DNA from: Hyphomicrobiales bacterium | GTDB taxonomy: Bacteria; Pseudomonadota; Alphaproteobacteria; Rhizobiales; Xanthobacteraceae | DNA length: 64,000 nt | Assembly: GCA_003135415.1 (NCBI GenBank) | Contig: PLBP01000003.1 | Span: forward strand, 143,201 to 207,200 | Direction of reading: 5' to 3' | In this document: positions 29,400-38,208 of the stretch, in pieces | Position numbering within the stretch: position 1 is the first letter of the stretch | Layout of the letters: each line of letters opens with the position of its first letter | Translations under genes and position numbers: made by a program | The notes under the pieces: model-generated | Told to the model about the DNA's origin: nothing | Seen by the model: the letters and a program-made list of their open reading frames with translations, nothing else | Databases searched by the model: none

Positions 29400-30056
29400 T
29401 CAAAACTCTACGTCGAGCTCTTCCACATCGTCAGGTTCCACCTTCGCTGCCGCGACCCATTCCCGCATTGCCGGAAACGCCATCACCGTCTTGCAATAGC
29501 CGGCACCCACGGGATCGAGCTTGACGTCGTAAGTGAGAAACCGCGTGACGACCGGCGCGTACATGGCGTCGGCGAGCACGGGCGTCTTGCCGAACAAAAA
29601 CGGGCCGCCGTATTTCGCCAGACACTCGTGCCAGATTTCGCTGACGCGGTTGATGTCGGCCTGTGCGCCCGCCCACACTTTGAAGCCGGGATAATGCGCT
29701 TTGAGGTTCATCGGCAGCGCCGAGCGCAGATTGGCAAATCCAGAATGCATCTCGCCCGAGATCGCGCGGCAATGGGCGCGCGCCGCCGCGTCTTTCGGCA
29801 ACAACGCGGCGTCGGGCTTGGTTTCATGAAGATATTCGGCGATCGCGAGCGTGTCCCACACCTTCACCGCGCCGTTGGTGAGACAGGGCACCAGGAACGA
29901 AGGCGACAGCAGCAGAAGCTCGGCGCGGTTCGAGGGGTCGTCCGAGGGAAGCAACTCCTCGTCGAAGTCGAGCCCGGCGATCTTGCACAAAAGCCAGCCG
30001 CGCAGCGACCACGAGCCGTAATTCTTGCTCATGATGGTGAGCTTTGGCTTCGCCAT
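29400..30056 (-). CDS. Glutathione S-transferase family protein
   Basis: The 218-residue protein starts MAKPKLTIMSKNYGSWSLRG with a thioredoxin-like N-terminal domain, the cis-Pro region LSPSFLVPCL and KVWDTLAIAEYLHE, then an all-helical C-terminal domain. The Ser in YGSWSLRG could activate glutathione. It is on the minus strand, and its start faces phaZ across 135 bases with no other gene. The 180 bases between the GlsB-like gene and this one (29220-29399) hold nothing I can identify. Confidence 0.85.
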   Translation of the reverse strand: MAKPKLTIMSKNYGSWSLRGWLLCKIAGLDFDEELLPSDDPSNRAELLLLSPSFLVPCLTNGAVKVWDTLAIAEYLHETKPDAALLPKDAAARAHCRAISGEMHSGFANLRSALPMNLKAHYPGFKVWAGAQADINRVSEIWHECLAKYGGPFLFGKTPVLADAMYAPVVTRFLTYDVKLDPVGAGYCKTVMAFPAMREWVAAAKVEPDDVEELDVEF

Positions 30057-30191
30057 CTCGCTACCCCGGTTGGTTGGGAACATTCTGTGGCCTGGCGCTG
30101 CCGGTTTCAATGAAAATGTCGCACCGCAGCAAGAAATCCGCTAGCGTGGCCGGAAGGCCCTGGCTGGGGGCCGAATCGCGGGGTTCGGGGC

Positions 30192-31418
30192 ATGATCTAT
30201 CTCGCTTATCAGTCGCAGGCCGACATCATGCAGCCCGTGCGCATGCTCGCGGCCTCGGCGCTCTCGGCCATGAACGGCTCGCTCAACGGTTCGCTCTCGA
30301 GCTTCGCCGCCCAGCCGCTCCGCAGCCTCGCCGCCGCCTATGAGATGCTTTCCCGTACCGGGATTTCGCATGAGCGGCCGCCTTTCGCCATCGACAAGGT
30401 GATGGTCGGCAACCGCGAGGTGGCGGTGACCGAGGAGCCGGCCCACGTCACGCCCTTCGGCACGCTCCTGCATTTCAAGAAGGACGTCGACATGGCGCAA
30501 CCCCGCGTGATGGTGGTGGCGCCGCTCTCCGGCCACTTCGCGACACTCTTGCGCGAGACCGTGCGCACGCTCCTGCCGGAGAACGACGTCTACATCACCG
30601 ATTGGCATAATGCCCGCGACGTGCCGGTTTCCGACGGCCGCTTCGGCTTCGACGATTATGTCGAGCACATGATCGAGTTCTTGGGCGCGCTCGGACCCGG
30701 CGCGCATATCGTCGCCGTCTGCCAGCCCTGCGTCGCCGCCCTCGTGGCCACCGCCGTGATGGCGAAGAACGGCATGAAGGCGCAACCAAAGAGCCTCACG
30801 CTGATGGCCGGGCCGATCGATTGCCGCATCAATCCGACCAAGGTGAATGAGCTTGCCACCGGCAAGTCGATCGAATGGTTCGAGCAGAACCTGATTTCGA
30901 TCGTGCCGGCGAAATCGCCCGGCGGCGGCCGCCGCGTCTATCCCGGCTTCGTGCAGCTCGCCGCCTTCATGTCGATGAACATGAATCGCCATGTCAAGGC
31001 GCATATCGAGCTTTACGAAAATCTCGTCAAGGGCGAGATCGCGAAGGCGGATGCCACCAAGGCGTTCTACGACGAGTATTTCGCGGTGCTCGATCTCGCC
31101 GCCGAATTCTATCTCGAGACCGTGCAGTGGATTTTCCAGGAGTTCCGGCTGCCGAAGGGCGAGTTGAAATTCCGCGGCGAACTCGTCGAGCCGAAGGCGA
31201 TCCGCAAGACCTCGCTGCTGACGATCGAGGGCGAGCGCGACGACATCTGCGCGCTCGGCCAGACGCTGGCGGCGCAGGATTTATGCAGCGGCATCAAGCC
31301 CTACCGCAAACGCCACCACATGCAGGCGGGCGTCGGGCACTACGGCGTATTTTCCGGCAAGCGCTGGAACGGCCAGATTTATCCGATCGTGCGCAATACG
31401 ATTCTGGCGAGCGATTGA
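30192..31418 (+). CDS. phaZ: Intracellular PHB depolymerase
   Basis: A 408-residue enzyme of the PhaZ1 intracellular family, which degrades stored poly-3-hydroxybutyrate. Family features are the N-terminal IYLAYQSQADIMQPVR, PLSGHFATLLRETVRTLLP, DVYITDWHNARDVPVSDG, and the nucleophile Cys in VAVCQPCVAAL in place of the usual lipase Ser. GHYGVFSGKRWNG near the end carries the catalytic His. It indicates that the left-half organism stores PHB. The length is normal. The gene is followed by two strong hairpins. Confidence 0.93.
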   Translation: MIYLAYQSQADIMQPVRMLAASALSAMNGSLNGSLSSFAAQPLRSLAAAYEMLSRTGISHERPPFAIDKVMVGNREVAVTEEPAHVTPFGTLLHFKKDVDMAQPRVMVVAPLSGHFATLLRETVRTLLPENDVYITDWHNARDVPVSDGRFGFDDYVEHMIEFLGALGPGAHIVAVCQPCVAALVATAVMAKNGMKAQPKSLTLMAGPIDCRINPTKVNELATGKSIEWFEQNLISIVPAKSPGGGRRVYPGFVQLAAFMSMNMNRHVKAHIELYENLVKGEIAKADATKAFYDEYFAVLDLAAEFYLETVQWIFQEFRLPKGELKFRGELVEPKAIRKTSLLTIEGERDDICALGQTLAAQDLCSGIKPYRKRHHMQAGVGHYGVFSGKRWNGQIYPIVRNTILASD

Positions 31419-31430
31419 GATCGTCCGCCA

Positions 31431-31492
31431 CACAAGTCGGCTAAAGCCGACTTGTGCATTTAATCGCCGATCTCGGGTAAACCCGAGATCGG
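31431..31492. repeat. Twin hairpins with TAAA loops after phaZ
   Basis: Two stem-loops with identical TAAA loops: an 11-bp stem CACAAGTCGGC/GCCGACTTGTG at 31431-31456, and CCGATCTCGGG/CCCGAGATCGG at 31467-31492. A third weak inverted repeat (CGCCCTT/AAGGCG) follows near 31494-31511. The first probably ends phaZ transcription. The shared loop suggests an extragenic repeat family. The rest of 31419-31576 has no gene. Confidence 0.6.
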
Positions 31493-31576
31493 ACGCCCTT
31501 GCCAAAGGCGTTGCCCGCGAGCGAGCATCTTCTGCAAGTGATTCGTCGACTCCGTCGCGCGTAGAGGCCATCGCGG

Positions 31577-32053
31577 ATGTTGCTCGATCTTCGCATTATG
31601 CTCGTGGCATGCTTCGCGGCCGTTCTTCTTCTGATCGGCGGCTTCGGCTTGATCGCGACCCTGCGCACGCCGGGCAAACCGTCGATGACTATTTCCGGGC
31701 CCGCCGAGATTACCGACTCGATTCCCGCGCGCGGCGAAAAATCCCAATCGCTCACCGATGCGGACAAGACTGCCCGGCCGACGCAGCCGGCCGCCGAAGC
31801 AGCACATCCCGCGCCGGAACCCGTGCGCGCGGCCAATGCCGATCGTACGGAAAAGGTCCACCCCCCCGAAGCCGCGGAAGAGGACAAGCCCGCGAGGACA
31901 AAACGCGTCGCCGCCAAGCCCAGGCCGCAAATCCGCGCCGCCGCCAAGCCCAGGCCGCAAATCCGCGCCGCCCGGCAGGAAACGGGCGCTAATTTCAGAG
32001 CCAACAATCCGCTCTCGTTTCCTTTCTTCAGCTCCGGAGCGAACGGCCAATAG
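31577..32053 (+). CDS. Membrane-anchored low-complexity protein
   Basis: This 158-residue protein has one N-terminal membrane segment (MLVACFAAVLLLIGGFGLIA, about residues 8-27) and a tail rich in Pro, Ala, Lys and Arg. The tail contains a perfect tandem duplication of 30 bases at about 31910-31969, giving AAKPRPQIRA twice. No catalytic domain is visible. It is probably an anchored periplasmic or wall-associated protein. I do not recognise a family, and the low complexity leaves some doubt that it is a gene. Confidence 0.55.
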   Translation: MLLDLRIMLVACFAAVLLLIGGFGLIATLRTPGKPSMTISGPAEITDSIPARGEKSQSLTDADKTARPTQPAAEAAHPAPEPVRAANADRTEKVHPPEAAEEDKPARTKRVAAKPRPQIRAAAKPRPQIRAARQETGANFRANNPLSFPFFSSGANGQ

Positions 32054-32138
32054 CGCTTGATCGCGCCCGCGGGACCGGCGCGTCAAAAAACCCGACGGCA
32101 TTGTGAGAAATGCGCGGGCTCGCAGTGAGCCCCGAGAC

Positions 32139-33341
32139 TCAGCCTTCCCACGCCTTCGGGCGATAGAAGGTGTGCACGCCGATCCGGTTGATCTTGCGCA
32201 TCTCGCGGATCCAGTCCGGGTGCACCCAGTAGGCGTGGTAGTGCGTCGCCTTGCCGATCTCGTCGAGCCATAGCTTGCCGTCGAGCATCTCGTGGGAGAT
32301 TTGCTTCGCCTGTTCCCACATGTCGGGCTCGTCGACGACGAGCTTCTTGCCCTCGCAGGCGAAGGTAAATTGGCAGGCGAGGTAGCGGTTGGAGTTCTGA
32401 TAGACGACGCCGCAAATATCGCTCGGATAAAACCCCGAGAAGGCGCGGTTGACCACGACCTGCGCGACCGCGGTCTGGCCCTGTTTCGTTTCGCCGCGGC
32501 TTTCGAAATAAATCGCGTCGGCGAGGCATTTTTCGGCTTTTGCGAGCGTCGGCCCCTTGATGCCGAGCCGCTCGGCCGGGCTTTTGGGGCGCCCTTCCTC
32601 TCCGGTCACCTCGCCCTTGGCGGCGACGGTGGTGGAACCCTCGGTGGGCGCACTCGCGGGGGCGGAGGCGAGTTGTGGCTTGTCGCCGGGATCCAGGATC
32701 GCGGGAAGCGAGCCCACGACATTGTCGCGAAAGAAGAAGAGACGCGAGACGCGGGCGATCACGCCTTGTTTCGGCAGGTCGTCCTCGTTCAAGCGCACGA
32801 GCGTGCCGGCGCGGTCGGGACGCGCTTCGTCCTCTTCCTTCGGCAAGCCCGGATCCATTTCGAGCGACATCGCGATGTCGTAGCGCGGCGTGGGGGCAGG
32901 AATCTCGGAAGGCTCCTCCGGGATCTCCACATGCGGCGGCACGGCGGAGACGTGCCTCACCAGGAGGTCGCCCTTGCCGGCGCGATTGACGATGGTGATC
33001 TGCGGCTCGTCGGCTTCGGCCTCCGGCCCCGCGGTCGATGCGGTGCCGGGGATCGAGCCGGTGATGTCGGGGTCGGCGTCGCGGCCGGCGCGCGCGACGA
33101 CTTGCAGAACTGGAAGCTCGGGAATCGCAATGCCTGCGGGGCGCGGCAGCGAAAACGTCGCGGTTCTGAGCGCCGAGAAGGAGAGAAGGAAGCCTTGCGC
33201 GCGCTCAACCGGCGCCGCCTGATAGGTGAGAAGGCTCGCGAGATCTTGCTGCGCGATGCGGCTCGGGAATGCGAGGAGAAGCGCGCTCGCGATACCGAAG
33301 TGAACGGCGAAAGGACGCCGTTTGGCACGCGACGCAAACAT
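32139..33341 (-). CDS. SleB-type cell wall hydrolase
   Basis: A 400-residue protein with an N-terminal signal or anchor (VHFGIASALLLAFPSRIA), a long variable region rich in Pro and Glu, and a C-terminal Hydrolase_2/SleB domain from about residue 275: CLADAIYFESRGE (catalytic Glu), GQTAVAQVVVNR and FTFACEGKK, ending AYWVHPDWIREM. SleB-like proteins are lytic transglycosylases cutting peptidoglycan. In Hyphomicrobiales such a gene often lies near ppdK. The 156 bases after it (33342-33497) hold no gene. Confidence 0.9.
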   Translation of the reverse strand: MFASRAKRRPFAVHFGIASALLLAFPSRIAQQDLASLLTYQAAPVERAQGFLLSFSALRTATFSLPRPAGIAIPELPVLQVVARAGRDADPDITGSIPGTASTAGPEAEADEPQITIVNRAGKGDLLVRHVSAVPPHVEIPEEPSEIPAPTPRYDIAMSLEMDPGLPKEEDEARPDRAGTLVRLNEDDLPKQGVIARVSRLFFFRDNVVGSLPAILDPGDKPQLASAPASAPTEGSTTVAAKGEVTGEEGRPKSPAERLGIKGPTLAKAEKCLADAIYFESRGETKQGQTAVAQVVVNRAFSGFYPSDICGVVYQNSNRYLACQFTFACEGKKLVVDEPDMWEQAKQISHEMLDGKLWLDEIGKATHYHAYWVHPDWIREMRKINRIGVHTFYRPKAWEG

Positions 33342-33497
33342 TTTACGCCCACCCTACGCAACGCTACTGATGCGTCTCGATCCCTCCCGGGGATCGAGAA
33401 CGAACGCGAGAGTGTTATCGCCTGCTTAATCTTGAGGACCGGTTAACGGGCGGGGATCGGCGCGGGGCGAGGAGTTCCCGTCCTTATATACGCGGGG

Positions 33498-33776
33498 TCA
33501 GAACAGCCGTCCGGGCGAGCCCGCGAGGATCGGCATCACGATCATGGTGACGACCGCGAGCACGAAGCCGAGGAGCCGCGCGCCGTTCGAAACCATCCGG
33601 CCCGGAACCCCGCGCCAAAACGCGAACAGGGTGACTTCGAACAACACCATTGCGATCAACACCCAGAAATAGGGCGGCACGCGCAAGTCGCGCGTCTCGG
33701 GCATCGCGATCAGGGTGGCGCCGGCGGCGATGCCGACCGCGCCCATGAATCCGAGGAAGATGTGGTCCGTCGTCAT
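33498..33776 (-). CDS. Small membrane protein, function unknown
   Basis: A 92-residue protein with three hydrophobic helices (about residues 7-25, 39-54 and 68-86): FLGFMGAVGIAAGATLIAM, PYFWVLIAMVLFEVTLFAFW and LLGFVLAVVTMIVMPILAG. There is no signal for a specific family. The frame is clean and the codon use fits. The 186 bases between it and the chemoreceptor (33777-33962) have no recognisable feature, apart from a possible earlier in-frame start of the latter at 33879. Confidence 0.6.
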   Translation of the reverse strand: MTTDHIFLGFMGAVGIAAGATLIAMPETRDLRVPPYFWVLIAMVLFEVTLFAFWRGVPGRMVSNGARLLGFVLAVVTMIVMPILAGSPGRLF

Positions 33777-33962
33777 GGCCGAGCCCCTTTGATGATCCTG
33801 ACTTCGGTCTCGCCCGGAAGTTCAAGCCGCTTTCGCACCCGCCAAAAACCCTAAAGCCCCCTGCGGCAAAAGGCAAAATTGCAGGCCTTTTCGGCGCTAA
33901 AGAGGTCATTAACCTTGCGGCAATCGGAAGCGGAAATACTCGCGTCGCGTGTGGGAACCCCG

Positions 33963-35345
33963 ATGATCGATTGCATCACTTCGGCCGGACTGAAAGAGGG
34001 CTGGCAGCTCTTTGGCTTTGCCGGCCTTCTGTTTCTGTCGCTGATCGGCGGTGCGTTCGTGCTTGCCGCCATCCGGCTGATCCGCACCCGCGCGCTCGAT
34101 CAAGAGAACAGGCGGCTTAGAACCGCGCTCAACCACATGTCGCAGGGCCTTTGCATGTGGAATGCGGAAACGAAGCTTCTTTTGTGCAACGACCGCTACA
34201 TCGAAATGTACGGCATGTCGCCCGATTTCGTGAAATCGGGGCTGTTGTTGCGCGAGATCCTCGAGCATCGCGCTGCCCAAGGGAATTTCAAAGGCGACAT
34301 CGCAAAATATGTCAATGATGTGCTGAAGGGCATCGAGGGCGGGAAGGATAACCTCAAGGTCATCAATCTCTCCGACGGCCGCACCATTGCGATCGCCGAG
34401 CGCATGATGCCCGGCGGCGGCTGGGTCGCGACCCATGACGACGTGACCGAGCAGCACAGCGTCGAGCAGCAGCGCGCCGCGATGCGCGCGACCGAAGAAC
34501 GGCGCGCGAAGGTGGAAGCCGCGATCACCAAGTTTCGCGAGCGGATGGAGGAAGTCCTTCGCACCGTCGGCGAGAACGCGTCCGCGATGAAATCGACGGC
34601 GACGACGCTGTTCGCCTCCTCGAACCAGACGTCCGAGCGCGCCGAGGGCGCGGTGCAGGCATCGACCGAGGCGTCGATGAACGTGACGACCGCGGCGATG
34701 GCTGCGGACGAGCTTTCCGCCTCGATCTCCGAGATCTCGCGGCAGCTCGGGCACACCACCGAGGTGCTGCGCGTCGCTTCCGCCGAGGCGAACGCGACCA
34801 ACCAGGAAATCGCCGGGCTCGCGGACGCCTCGCAAAAGATCGGCGACGTGGTGGCGCTGATCCGCAATATCGCCGGCCAAACCAATCTCCTGGCGCTGAA
34901 CGCCACGATCGAAGCGGCGCGCGCCGGCGAGGCGGGCAGGGGGTTCGCGGTGGTCGCTTCCGAAGTGAAATCGCTCGCGGTGCAAACGGCGAAGGCGACC
35001 GAGGATATTTCGCGATTGATCGTCGCGGTACAGGGCTCGACCGGCTCCGTCGTTGAGGCCATTCACCGCATCACGGAGCGCATGCAGGAGATCGACCGCA
35101 ACGCCACCGCCGTCGCGGCCTCGGTCGAGCAGCAGAGCAGCGCCACTTCCGAGATTTCCAACAACGTCGCGAGTGCGGCGGAAGGAACGAATGTCGTCGT
35201 CGCGGTTCTGAACCACCTCTCCGCCGCCGCGAGCGACACGCGCAAGAGCGCGGAGACGGTGCTGGAAGTGTCGACCACGGTGGGAAACGCGGTGTCGGAT
35301 CTGCGCTCGGAAGTCGAGTGCTTCCTGTCGAAGGTCGCGGTCTAG
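33963..35345 (+). CDS. Methyl-accepting chemotaxis protein with PAS domain
   Basis: A 460-residue chemoreceptor. After one membrane helix ([25 protein letters not shown]) comes a PAS_7-type domain ([20 protein letters not shown], about residues 45-150), then a long coiled coil with the signalling hairpin [30 protein letters not shown], seen as a region near residues 315-345. There is no large periplasmic sensor domain, so it probably senses an internal signal. I start at MIDCITSAG. The longer reading from 33879 adds an unlikely basic leader. Confidence 0.9.
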   Translation: MIDCITSAGLKEGWQLFGFAGLLFLSLIGGAFVLAAIRLIRTRALDQENRRLRTALNHMSQGLCMWNAETKLLLCNDRYIEMYGMSPDFVKSGLLLREILEHRAAQGNFKGDIAKYVNDVLKGIEGGKDNLKVINLSDGRTIAIAERMMPGGGWVATHDDVTEQHSVEQQRAAMRATEERRAKVEAAITKFRERMEEVLRTVGENASAMKSTATTLFASSNQTSERAEGAVQASTEASMNVTTAAMAADELSASISEISRQLGHTTEVLRVASAEANATNQEIAGLADASQKIGDVVALIRNIAGQTNLLALNATIEAARAGEAGRGFAVVASEVKSLAVQTAKATEDISRLIVAVQGSTGSVVEAIHRITERMQEIDRNATAVAASVEQQSSATSEISNNVASAAEGTNVVVAVLNHLSAAASDTRKSAETVLEVSTTVGNAVSDLRSEVECFLSKVAV

Positions 35346-35351
35346 TGTACC

Positions 35352-35403
35352 GATTCCGAAGTTCGTAAGCCTTGCGGCGCGCTCTCATACGAACTTCGGA
35401 ATC
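35352..35403. repeat. Palindrome with GAAGTTCGTA core
   Basis: A 16-bp perfect inverted repeat, GATTCCGAAGTTCGTA and TACGAACTTCGGAATC, with a 20-base centre. It follows the chemoreceptor stop by 6 bases and is the first of two related palindromes in this intergenic stretch. Confidence 0.65.
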
Positions 35404-35429
35404 AAGGGGACACTGGCCACTCTATGATT

Positions 35430-35506
35430 CTAGTGCCCCTTTGAACCCGAAGTTCGCAACTGCCCTTGCAGCAGGGTATGTGCGAACTTCGGGTTCGGGG
35501 CACTAG
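35430..35506. repeat. Longer palindrome with GAAGTTCGCA core
   Basis: CTAGTGCCCC and GGGGCACTAG flank GAACCCGAAGTTCGCA and TGCGAACTTCGGGTTC, giving 26 paired bases in total around a 22-base centre that holds a small CCCT/AGGG hairpin. It is a relative of the element at 35352-35403 (shared CGAAGTTCG) and lies between the convergent chemoreceptor and ppdK genes. Confidence 0.7.
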
Positions 35507-35513
35507 GGCGAGC

Positions 35514-38186
35514 TCAGCCCTCGTTGGTGAACGATTTCCCGAGTTCGGCCTGCGCCGCGGCGAGGCGGGCGATCGGCACGCGATAGGGCGAGCAGGAAAC
35601 ATAGTCGAGCCCGATCTCGACGCAGAAGGCGACCGAGGCGGGGTCGCCGCCATGCTCGCCGCAAATTCCAAGCTTGATGTTTTTTCGCGTCTTGCGCCCG
35701 CGCTCGGTCGCGATTTTGACCAGCTCGCCGACGCCTTCGCGGTCGATCGAGACGAACGGGTCGACGGTGAGAATGCCCTTGTTGGTATAAATGCCGAGGA
35801 AGCTCGCCGCATCGTCGCGCGAAATGCCGAAAACGGTTTGGGTGAGATCGTTGGTGCCGAAGGAAAAGAATTCGGCGGTTTTCGCGATCTCACCCGCAAG
35901 CAAGGCGGCGCGAGGAAGCTCGATCATGGTGCCGACCTGGTACCTGATCCGCACATTCGTCTCCATCGCGACGGCTTCCGCCATCGCGTCGATCCGCGCC
36001 TTGACGAGATCGAACTCGGCCTTGGTCGCGATCAACGGCACCATCACCTCCGGCACGACCGGTGCCTTGGTGCGGCGGCCTGCCTCGACCGCCGCCTCGA
36101 AGATCGCGCGCGCCTGCATCTCGGCGATCTCGGGATAGGCGATGGCGATGCGGCAGCCGCGGAAGCCCAGCATCGGATTGAATTCGGCGAGCTCTTGCGC
36201 GCGATGCTTGAGCTTCTCGGTGGAGGCACCCATGGAGGCGGCGACTTCGGCGATCTCCTCGTCCGTGTGTGGCAGAAATTCGTGCAACGGCGGGTCGAGG
36301 AGCCGAATGGTGACCGGGAGACCCTTCATGATCTCGAACAGCGCGACGAAATCCGCGCGCTGCACCGGCAAAAGCTTGTCGAGTGCCGCGCGGCGGCCTT
36401 TTTCGTCGTCGGAAAGGATCATCTCGCGCACGGCGAGAATGCGCTCTTCGTCGAAAAACATGTGCTCGGTACGGCAGAGTCCGATGCCCTCGGCGCCGAA
36501 GCCGCGCGCGGTGCGGGCGTCGGCGGGCGTATCGGCATTGGCGCGGACGCCGACCTTACGTTTGGCGTCGGCCCAGCGCATCAACGTCGCGAACTCGCCC
36601 GAAAGCTCCGGCTCGATCATCGCCACGCGGCCCAACAGAACTTGCCCGGTCGAGCCGTCGATGGTGATGAGATCGCCCGCTTTCAGCTGATGGGATCCCG
36701 CGGCAAGCGTTCCCTTGGCGTAGTCGATGCGCACCACCCCCGCGCCGGAGACGCAGGGCTTGCCCATGCCGCGCGCGACCACCGCGGCGTGCGATGTCAT
36801 GCCGCCCCGCGTGGTGAGAATTCCTTCGGCGGCGTGCATGCCGTGGATATCCTCGGGGCTCGTCTCGACGCGGACGAGGATGACTTTCTTGCCCTGCGAT
36901 TTCAGTAATTCCGCTTCATCGGCGGAAAACACGATCTCGCCGGTTGCCGCACCCGGGGAAGCCGGCAAGCCGCTCGCGATCACCGTGCGCGGCGCCTTCG
37001 GGTCGATGGTGGGATGCAGCAACTGGTCGATCGCGGCGGGATTGATGCGGCAGACGGCCTCCTCGCGCGAGATCAGTTTCTCCTTCGCCATCTCGACCGC
37101 GATCCGGAGCGCCGCCTTCGCCGTGCGCTTGCCCGAGCGCGTCTGCAGCATGAAGAGCTTGCCTTTTTCCACCGTGAATTCGAGATCCTGCATGTCGCGG
37201 TAGTGCTTCTCGAGCGCCTTGTAGATGCGCGTGAGCTCGGCGAAGGCTTTGGGCAGCGCCGTTTCCATCGAGGGCTTGTCGGATTTGGATGCGAGACGTG
37301 CGGCCTCGGTGATCTCCTGCGGCGTGCGGATGCCGGCCACCACGTCCTCGCCCTGCGCGTTGACGAGGAAGTCGCCGTACTCGCCTTGGGCGCCCGTGGC
37401 GGGGTCGCGCGTGAAACCGACACCGGTGCCGGAGCTGTCGTCCCGGTTGCCGAACACCATCGTCTGCACGTTGACCGCAGTTCCGAGGTCGTGCGAAATG
37501 CGCTCGCGGACGCGGTAGGCGATGGCGCGGGCGCCGTTCCAGGACCGGAACACGGCTTCGATTGCTCCGCGCAGTTGCTTATCGGGGTCTTGCGGGAACG
37601 CCTTGCCCGACTCGCGCTTGACGATCTTCTTGTACAGCTCGACCAGCTTGCTCAACTCTTCGGCCGGGATCTCGGCGTCGCTGTCGATCTTGAGGCGTTC
37701 CTTCGCCTTCTCCAGCGGCTCGTCGAACTCCCTGGTGTCGATGTCGAGCACGATGCGCCCGTACATCGAGACGAACCGGCGATACGAGTCGAAAGCGAAG
37801 CGCTCGTCGCTGGTCTGTTTGGCCAGTCCCTCCACCGACGCGTCGTTGAGGCCCAGGTTGAGGACCGTGTCCATCATCCCGGGCATGGAAAACTTCGCTC
37901 CGGAGCGCACGCTCACGAGGAGGGGGTCGGCCGGGTCGCCCAGCTGCTTCCCCATCGCCTTCTCGAGCCGCGAGACGTGCTTGGCCACCTCGTCCGAGAG
38001 CCCGCGCGGCCAGCCCTCGGCCATGTACGCCCGGCACGCGTCGGTGGTGATGGTGAACCCCGGTGGCACCGGGAGCTCCAGGACCGACGTCATCTCCGCC
38101 AGGTTGGCGCCCTTGCCGCCGAGCAGGTCCTTCATGTCCATCGGGGGGCGCCGGTGCTTGTAATCGAAGGCGTAGACGTACCGCAT
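35514..38186 (-). CDS. ppdK: Pyruvate, phosphate dikinase (chimeric ORF)
   Basis: The 890-residue frame is a full PPDK: N-terminal ATP-grasp (GGKGANLAEM, then RSGAKFSMPGMMDTVLNLGL), the phospho-His motif GGMTSHAAVVARGMGKPCVSG, and the C-terminal pyruvate/PEP domain with the catalytic Cys in LGICGEHGGDP. PPDK interconverts pyruvate + ATP + Pi and PEP + AMP + PPi. Residues 1 to about 270 look actinobacterial (NRDDSSGTGVGFTRDPATGA), while the rest looks Hyphomicrobiales-type (AGIRTPQEITEAARLAS). Upstream genes (glyS, recO, uppS) are actinobacterial and downstream ones alphaproteobacterial. The protein is probably an assembly product, not a real fusion. Confidence 0.85.
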   Translation of the reverse strand: MRYVYAFDYKHRRPPMDMKDLLGGKGANLAEMTSVLELPVPPGFTITTDACRAYMAEGWPRGLSDEVAKHVSRLEKAMGKQLGDPADPLLVSVRSGAKFSMPGMMDTVLNLGLNDASVEGLAKQTSDERFAFDSYRRFVSMYGRIVLDIDTREFDEPLEKAKERLKIDSDAEIPAEELSKLVELYKKIVKRESGKAFPQDPDKQLRGAIEAVFRSWNGARAIAYRVRERISHDLGTAVNVQTMVFGNRDDSSGTGVGFTRDPATGAQGEYGDFLVNAQGEDVVAGIRTPQEITEAARLASKSDKPSMETALPKAFAELTRIYKALEKHYRDMQDLEFTVEKGKLFMLQTRSGKRTAKAALRIAVEMAKEKLISREEAVCRINPAAIDQLLHPTIDPKAPRTVIASGLPASPGAATGEIVFSADEAELLKSQGKKVILVRVETSPEDIHGMHAAEGILTTRGGMTSHAAVVARGMGKPCVSGAGVVRIDYAKGTLAAGSHQLKAGDLITIDGSTGQVLLGRVAMIEPELSGEFATLMRWADAKRKVGVRANADTPADARTARGFGAEGIGLCRTEHMFFDEERILAVREMILSDDEKGRRAALDKLLPVQRADFVALFEIMKGLPVTIRLLDPPLHEFLPHTDEEIAEVAASMGASTEKLKHRAQELAEFNPMLGFRGCRIAIAYPEIAEMQARAIFEAAVEAGRRTKAPVVPEVMVPLIATKAEFDLVKARIDAMAEAVAMETNVRIRYQVGTMIELPRAALLAGEIAKTAEFFSFGTNDLTQTVFGISRDDAASFLGIYTNKGILTVDPFVSIDREGVGELVKIATERGRKTRKNIKLGICGEHGGDPASVAFCVEIGLDYVSCSPYRVPIARLAAAQAELGKSFTNEG
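37323..37376. other. Probable chimeric junction of two genomes
   Basis: These bases encode GDFLVNAQGEDVVAGIRT, one of the most conserved stretches of PPDK. On its 3' side (lower coordinates) the protein and all genes look alphaproteobacterial; on its 5' side they look actinobacterial. A conserved run shared at the DNA level would let an assembler join two contigs here. The exact point cannot be fixed by eye. Confidence 0.7.
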
Positions 38187-38208
38187 GGGCCGAAGCCTAG
38201 CCCTCCGG

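Noticed and set aside
35514..38186. Natural PPDK fusion between phyla
   Set aside because: Considered as horizontal transfer, but the flanking genes change phylum at the same point on both sides, which a single gene transfer would not do. An assembly chimera is simpler.
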